Assembly (NCBI GenBank): GCA_003990705.1 | Contig: AP018318.1 | Location: 6,113,501-6,177,500, forward strand | From: Nostoc sp. HK-01 | GTDB taxonomy: Bacteria > Cyanobacteriota > Cyanobacteriia > Cyanobacteriales > Nostocaceae | DNA length: 64,000 nucleotides | Direction: 5' to 3' | Part shown: positions 57,713 through 64,000 of the stretch, piece by piece | Numbering within the stretch: position 1 is the stretch's first letter | Layout of the letters: each line of letters starts with the position of its first letter | Notes under the pieces: generated by a model | Told to the model about the DNA's origin: nothing | Database searches by the model: none | Seen by the model: only the letters and a program-made list of their open reading frames with translations | Made by a program: the position numbers and the translations under genes

Positions 57713-58219
57713 TCAAACTTCACACTTTTCCCCAATCCGCAGCCCCATAACCACTAAGTCACGTTCCACCCCATCTAATTCAGCCACTTGAGGTAAATGT
57801 CCCCAGCGTTGAAATCCAGATGTTTCAAAAAGTTTCAGACTGGGATGATTATGGGCAAAAATAAAGCCTAAAAGCGTTTTTAAGCCTAAATTAGGGCTTT
57901 GATGAATTGCTTGGTCTAAAAGTTTTCGTCCCAAACCGCAACGATGAAAAGCTGGCGCAATATAAATACTAATTTCAGCAGTGGCATGATAGGCGGGGCG
58001 ACCGTAAAATGATTGGAAGCTTAACCACCCTGCAATCACTCCTTGTTGTTCAATTACCCACAAAGGGCGAAAATTAGGCGCTCGGCCATGAAACCAAGCA
58101 CGGCGACTTTCCACAGATACAGGTTCTAAATCAGCAGTAGCGAGACGGCTAGGAATCGCCGCATTATAAATAGCTACGATCGCAGGTAAATCAGCTTCAG
58201 TCGTATGGCGGATAGTCAT
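57713..58219 (-). CDS. GNAT family acetyltransferase, phosphinothricin-acetyltransferase-like
   Basis: 168 residues from ATG 58219 (MTIRHTTEADLPAIVAIYNA). A longer frame to 58258 is less likely. Family features: IPSRLATADLEPVSVESRRA, AEISIYIAPAFHRCGLGRKL (acetyl-CoA loop, R-C-G-L-G-R) and GFIFAHNHPSLKLFETSGFQ, all typical of the PAT/MddA-type branch that acetylates phosphinothricin, methionine sulfoximine or similar amino acids. It is divergent from an oxidoreductase gene with a spacer of 69 bases. Confidence 0.9.
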   Translation of the reverse strand: MTIRHTTEADLPAIVAIYNAAIPSRLATADLEPVSVESRRAWFHGRAPNFRPLWVIEQQGVIAGWLSFQSFYGRPAYHATAEISIYIAPAFHRCGLGRKLLDQAIHQSPNLGLKTLLGFIFAHNHPSLKLFETSGFQRWGHLPQVAELDGVERDLVVMGLRIGEKCEV

Positions 58220-58288
58220 CGCTACCGTGTCGGAAAGGATATTGTAGAAAATATTCAAAAATCATACAGTGTTCATCAACAGAATTCT

Positions 58289-59440
58289 ATGCCTGATTTA
58301 GTGCTAGTTGGTGGTGGTCATAGTCATGCGATCGCACTAAAAATGTTTGGCATCAAACCATTACCAGGAGTAAGTTTAACTTTAATTACACCAGCATTAG
58401 ACACACCTTATTCGGGAATGCTACCCGGACACATTGCTGGATTATATAATTACGATGAGTGCCACATTAATTTGTCAAGATTAGCTGACTTTGCCCATGC
58501 ACATTTATATATAGACCGAGCCATTGGCTTAGATTTAGAAAATCGTCAAGTAATTTGCGCTAATCGTCCCGCGGTAAATTTTGATGTACTGTCCATTGAT
58601 ATTGGCAGCACTCCAGCGACAATCTCTGTACCAGGTGCAGCTGAATACGCTATACCAGCTAAACCAGTAGCAAAACTCTTAGAATGTTGGTATGAACTGC
58701 TGCAAAGCGTTCACAAAAATCCTCAACAGCCAATAAAAATAGCTATTGTCGGCGGTGGTGTTGGTGGCGTAGAATTAGCACTCGCAATGCAAGCACATTT
58801 ACAGCAACTCTTGATTGCGAACCAAAAACCAATTCAAAATCTAGAAATTCATTTATTTCATCGCCACCATAAAATTTTGCCGCATAATCATGACTCAGTG
58901 CAGCATCAGGTAAAACAAGTTGTAACCAGTCGAGGTATTAAGCTGCATCTAGGCGAGTCTGTCTCTCAGATTAAATACATAAATGAAGAATTACTAGCAG
59001 TCAAATGTGAATTAGGGTTAGTGGTAGAGTGTGATAAAGTTTTTTGGGTAACACAAGCCTCAGCACCAGACTGGTTAAAAACTACAGGACTCGGAACTGA
59101 TGAACAAGGCTTTATTTTAGTTAATGACACCTTGCAATCTCAAACTCATCCACAAGTATTTGCTGCTGGTGATATTGCCACAATGATAAATCATCCCCGT
59201 CCGAAAGCTGGTGTATTTGCGGTACGTCAGGGTAAGCCATTATTTGAGAACTTACAACGAATTATCTTAGGCAAACCACTCAAACCTTACATACCACAGC
59301 AACAATATTTAAGTTTAATTGGGACAGGCGACAAACGAGCGATCGCCACCAAAGGCGCATTCACCTTACCACCCCACCCTTTACTATGGTGCTGGAAAGA
59401 TTGGATTGACCGCCGCTTTATGAAACAATTTAGTAGATAA
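58289..59440 (+). CDS. FAD/NAD(P)-dependent oxidoreductase of the 'N-terminal to SelD' type, stand-alone
   Basis: 383 residues from ATG 58289 (MPDLVLVGGGHSHAIALKMF). The first dinucleotide-binding loop is VLVGGGHSHA. The second is IAIVGGGVGGVELALAMQA (NAD(P)H site), followed by VFAAGDIATMINHPRPKAGV, which holds the FAD-contacting Asp. This is the NDH-2-like family (TIGR03169 in memory) that in many cyanobacteria is fused to selenide, water dikinase (SelD). Here the protein ends at KDWIDRRFMKQFSR with no SelD domain downstream. The reaction is unknown. Confidence 0.88.
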   Translation: MPDLVLVGGGHSHAIALKMFGIKPLPGVSLTLITPALDTPYSGMLPGHIAGLYNYDECHINLSRLADFAHAHLYIDRAIGLDLENRQVICANRPAVNFDVLSIDIGSTPATISVPGAAEYAIPAKPVAKLLECWYELLQSVHKNPQQPIKIAIVGGGVGGVELALAMQAHLQQLLIANQKPIQNLEIHLFHRHHKILPHNHDSVQHQVKQVVTSRGIKLHLGESVSQIKYINEELLAVKCELGLVVECDKVFWVTQASAPDWLKTTGLGTDEQGFILVNDTLQSQTHPQVFAAGDIATMINHPRPKAGVFAVRQGKPLFENLQRIILGKPLKPYIPQQQYLSLIGTGDKRAIATKGAFTLPPHPLLWCWKDWIDRRFMKQFSR

Positions 59441-59480
59441 GCAGGTATTATCGACCTGAAAAATAACTAGCAATCGGTAG

Positions 59481-59585
59481 AACGCGTTAGGACTTACTCA
59501 GCAACTCTCTCAAACTTTTATTCCTCCATATCCTTGGTGTTCTTTATGATTTGATGTCCTTTAACTGTGTATAAGTCCTACGCGT
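59481..59585. repeat. MITE-like inverted repeat
   Basis: ACGCGTTAGGACTTA (59482-59496) and TAAGTCCTACGCGT (59572-59585) are reverse complements apart from one extra T. TAGGACTTA/TAAGTCCTA ends recur widely in Nostocales intergenic repeats (memory). No gene inside. Confidence 0.55.
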
Positions 59586-59668
59586 CTATAAATTTGGCAG
59601 CGATAGCCTAAAAAGAGTTGTTAAAAACTAAAGTCCCTGAAACTTAATAGTTTCAAGGTTTATCAAAC

Positions 59669-60547
59669 TCAAACTGCTGTTTTCTTCAGCAAAGGATAGC
59701 CAAGCTTTTCTCGCTGTTCTACATATAGTTGTGCTACCTTTCTTGCCAAATGACGAATTCTGGCAATATAACGAGTTCTTTCCGTTACAGAAATTACTCC
59801 TCTAGCATCTAGCAAATTGAACGTATGCGAACACTTCATTACATAATCTAAGCTTGGTAAGACTAAACCACGCTCTGTTAACTGATTAGCTTCTTGCTCG
59901 TATAAATTAAACAGTGTTAGCAGCATCTCAGGATTTGATGCTTCAAAGTTGTAAGTACTCTGCTCAATCTCATTTTGCAGAAAAACATCTCCATAAGTAA
60001 TATTGTCTGTCCACTGGAGCTTTGTAAATGCTTCTACTTGCTGGAGATACATCGTTAGTCGCTCTAACCCGTACGTAATTTCAATCGACACAGGTCTGCA
60101 ATCTATTCCGCCACATTGTTGAAAGTAGGTAAATTGAGTAATTTCCATCCCATCTAACCAGACTTCCCAACCAGTACCCCAAGCGCCTACTGTTGCATCT
60201 TCCCAGTTATCTTCTACAAACCGAATATCGTGGTCTTCAGGACGAATACCCAAAGCCCTCAAAGAATCAAGATAAATTTCTTGGATATTATCTGGTGATG
60301 GCTTAATCAGAACCTGATACTGATAATAGTGTTGAAAACGGTTAGGGTTTTCGCCATAACGACCATCTGTAGGACGGCGACATGGTTCTACATAAGCTAC
60401 AGCCCAAGGTTCCGGCCCCAAAGCTCTTAAAAATGTATGGGGATTTTTAGTACCAGCCCCCTTTTCAATATCGTAGGGTTGACCAATCAAGCAACCGAAA
60501 TCGCGCCAGAAGTGGTGAAGAGAGGCAATGACGGATTGAAAATTCAA
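59669..60547 (-). CDS. glyQ: Glycine--tRNA ligase alpha subunit
   Basis: 292-residue catalytic subunit of the tetrameric (alpha2beta2) glycyl-tRNA synthetase. The N terminus [20 protein letters not shown] is the family start, followed by [36 protein letters not shown] and [20 protein letters not shown]. The start is a TTG at 60547, preceded by AGGAAGG. The open frame continues 75 codons further, but that part is not GlyQ-like and is rich in Leu and Ser. The beta subunit glyS is elsewhere, as is usual in cyanobacteria. The gene is divergent from the rrn operon. Confidence 0.95.
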   Translation of the reverse strand: MNFQSVIASLHHFWRDFGCLIGQPYDIEKGAGTKNPHTFLRALGPEPWAVAYVEPCRRPTDGRYGENPNRFQHYYQYQVLIKPSPDNIQEIYLDSLRALGIRPEDHDIRFVEDNWEDATVGAWGTGWEVWLDGMEITQFTYFQQCGGIDCRPVSIEITYGLERLTMYLQQVEAFTKLQWTDNITYGDVFLQNEIEQSTYNFEASNPEMLLTLFNLYEQEANQLTERGLVLPSLDYVMKCSHTFNLLDARGVISVTERTRYIARIRHLARKVAQLYVEQREKLGYPLLKKTAV

Positions 60548-60847
60548 GGTGTACCTTCCTGAGAGAGTATGCAAAGTGCATAGACTATTGTGAACGAGAA
60601 AGGACGTGGGGAGGGAGATTATCAGGAAGGGAAAAAGAATTGTGGGAAAGTAGTTGACACAGAGGGGGAGGTTAGATATATTAGATAAGTGCCTGAGAGA
60701 AGCGCTGCGAAGCGAAGCTCGGAAGGAACCGAACCATGAAAAGATTATAGTTTGAAAGCAATAATAACACAAGTAGCCTGCGTCAAGTAAATAAAGTAAC
60801 CAGGCTGAGGTTATAAAAGAACAGCCAAAGAGCTAAACAAACAATTC

Positions 60848-62336
<1,489 letters not shown>

Positions 62337-62458
62337 TAGGGAGACCTACCCAACTGTAAAATCGGTTGCCAAAAGCAAGATAGAGAATACAGATGGTCAA
62401 ACCTAGGTCGGTCGCAGGAAATTGTGTAAGCTTTCAAACTATGGTTTGGTTCGTATTG

Positions 62459-62532
<74 letters not shown>

Positions 62533-62539
62533 CCTGAAC

Positions 62540-62612
62540 AAGGAAAAAGGAAAAAGGAAAAAAAGAATAACATAATTATTTCTTTTGCCTTTTGCCTTTT
62601 AAATTTTGCCTT
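62540..62612. repeat. Heptanucleotide-type repeats in the rrn spacer
   Basis: Between the two tRNAs are GGAAAAA units repeated three times (62541-62562) and TTTTGCC units (62583-62610) on the opposite strand sense. Such seven-base tandem repeats are typical short repeats of heterocystous cyanobacteria. Confidence 0.7.
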
Positions 62613-62618
62613 GTTGAT

Positions 62619-62691
62619 GGGGGTTTAGCTCAGTTGGTAGAGCGCCTGCTTTGCAAGCAGGATGTCAGCGGTTCGAGTCCGCTAACCTCCA
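62619..62691 (+). tRNA. trnA: tRNA-Ala (anticodon TGC) in the 16S-23S spacer
   Basis: 73 nt: acceptor GGGGGTT/AACCTCC, anticodon loop TTTGCAA in CCTGC/GCAGG stem, T-loop GGTTCGAGTCC. Confidence 0.97.
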
Positions 62692-62857
62692 CCTAGAAAG
62701 AAAAAAGAGAAGGAAAAAACAGCAACTAACTCTCGTTAGACTGCTGGGTAAAAAATCCTAGCCAGAACCTTGAAAACTGCATAGAAACGCGATTTAATTG
62801 CAGGCAGACACAGACATCGAAAGATGTAAGTGAATGCAGGTGAAACCAATGTATTGT

Positions 62858-64000
62858 GGTCAAGCGAATAAGAGCTAATGGTGGATACCTAGGCACACAG
62901 AGGCGAAGAAGGACGTGGTTACCGACGAAAAGCTCCGGGGAGTTGGAAGCAAACTATGAGCCGGAGATATCCGAATGGGGAAACCCTATGTACTACCTGT
63001 TGAATATATAGACAGGAAAGAGCCAACCCAGCGAACTGAAACATCTTAGTAGCTGGAGGAAGAGAAATCAAAAGAGATTCCCTCAGTAGTGGTGAGCGAA
63101 AGGGGAAGAGCCTAAACCAGTTGGTTTACTGACTGGGGTTGTGGGACAGCGATATCGAATCTAGAGGCTAGACGAAGCAGCTAAGTACTGCACCAGAGAA
63201 AGTGAAAGTCTTGTAGTCGAAAGTCAAAGGATAGTAGCTGAATCCCGAGTAGCATGGGGCACGAGGAATCCCATGTGAATCAGCGAGGACCATCTCGTAA
63301 GGCTAAATACTACTGTGTGACCGATAGTGAACCAGTACCGCGAGGGAAAGGTGAAAAGAACCCCGGAAGGGGAGTGAAATAGAACATGAAACCATGAGCT
63401 TACAAGCAGTGGGAGTCCGATTAAACGGATGACCGCGTGCCTGTTGAAGAATGAGCCGGCGACTTATAGGCACTGGTAGGTTAAAGCGAGAATGCTGGAG
63501 CCAAAGGGAAACCGAGTCTGAAAAGGGCGATAATCAGTGTTTATAGACCCGAACCCTGGTGATCTAACCATGGCCAGGATGAAGCTTGGGTAACACCAAG
63601 TGGAGGTCCGCACCGACCGATGTTGAAAAATCGGCGGATGAGCTGTGGTTAGGGGTGAAATGCCAATCGAACCAGGAGCTAGCTGGTTCTCCCCGAAATG
63701 TGTTGAGGCGCAGCGGTAACGATTAAATCTGGGGGGTAAAGCACTGTTTCGGTGCGGGCTGGGAGACCGGTACCAAATCGAGACAAACTCAGAATACCCA
63801 GAGAACACGTTGCCAGTGAGACGGTGGGGGATAAGCTTCATCGTCAAGAGGGAAACAGCCCAGACCACCAGCTAAGGTCCCCAAATCATCACTAAGTGAT
63901 AAAGGAGGTGAGATTGCATAGACAACTAGGAGGTTTGCCTAGAAGCAGCCACCCTTGAAAGAGTGCGTAATAGCTCACTAGTCAAGCGATCTTGCGCCGA
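62858..64000 (+). rRNA. rrl: 23S ribosomal RNA (5' part, cut by the right edge)
   Basis: Begins GGTCAAGCGAATAAGAGCTA and shows GAGGCGAAGAAGGACGTGG, the usual 5' domain. About 1143 bases are inside the window; the rest continues to the right. The spacer before it contains the conserved GAACCTTGAAAACTGCATAG anti-terminator/processing region (62768-62787). Confidence 0.96.

Noticed and set aside
60548..60772. 75-codon N-terminal extension of GlyQ
   Set aside because: Not similar to any GlyQ N terminus; the TTG at 60547 has a proper ribosome binding site.

Overview
The window comes from the chromosome of a filamentous, nitrogen-fixing (Nostocales-type) cyanobacterium. The evidence is the very frequent HIP1 octamer GCGATCGC, a 29-codon petN gene, a Psb34/ssl1498-type photosystem II assembly protein, a CO2-uptake NDH-1 operon with its CO2 hydration protein, the arginine dihydrolase AgrE/ArgZ, a solitary nifH, phytochrome-like GAF kinases, and a cyanobacterial rrn operon carrying tRNA-Ile and tRNA-Ala in the spacer. 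The species cannot be fixed from sequence reading alone.

Layout. 1-9.4 kb: agrE (cut by the left edge), a GNAT acetyltransferase, a large U32 (RlhA-like) protein with a palindromic repeat inserted in frame, a Uma2 protein, a transporter-HEAT fusion and infC. 9.8-15 kb: alpha/beta hydrolase, BON protein, ilvN, a possible small RNA, two envelope proteins and tRNA-Gln. 15.7-23.6 kb: two Wzc/GumC-type chain-length regulator/tyrosine kinase proteins flanking a coiled-coil protein, a membrane protein and a SpoIID-like protein; this looks like an exopolysaccharide/cell-wall neighbourhood. 24.4-30.5 kb: petN followed closely by a 53-residue membrane protein, a four-GAF histidine kinase with two cyanobacteriochrome-like GAF domains, a secreted protein of unknown role and a psb34-like gene. 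30.7-37 kb: secreted and lipoproteins, a methyltransferase, a Tat/lipobox substrate-binding protein and a dienelactone hydrolase family protein.

38-46 kb: a solitary nifH (nifH2 type) with a strong terminator, followed by twelve 21-bp units arranged as four 63-bp tandem copies, then Uma2 proteins, a B12-binding-type radical SAM protein, an SDR protein, an orphan HicB and hemE. 46-52 kb is an accessory patch: a Uma2 remnant, an aspartoacylase-like gene, a retropepsin-like pair, a RelE/YafQ-like toxin-antitoxin pair, a gene split by a complete IS982-family element with a 5-bp target duplication, and a DUF433/DUF5615 pair. 52-57.4 kb is the ndhF-ndhD-(CDP-alcohol phosphotransferase)-CO2 hydration protein operon, transcribed leftwards, whose promoter region holds palindromes that could be an operator. 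57.7-60.5 kb: a GNAT protein, a stand-alone oxidoreductase of the type usually fused to SelD, and glyQ with a TTG start. 60.8 kb to the right edge: 16S rRNA, tRNA-Ile(GAT), tRNA-Ala(TGC) and the start of 23S rRNA.

The strongest unusual points are the IS982 insertion, whose precise removal in silico restores one 269-residue reading frame; the in-frame repeat insertion in the U32 protein; the 21/63-bp satellite behind nifH2; the multi-GAF sensor in which only two of four GAF domains keep a candidate bilin cysteine; and the lipid-type phosphotransferase embedded in the CO2-uptake operon. I did not find a CRISPR array, phage module or a clearly new multi-gene defence system.
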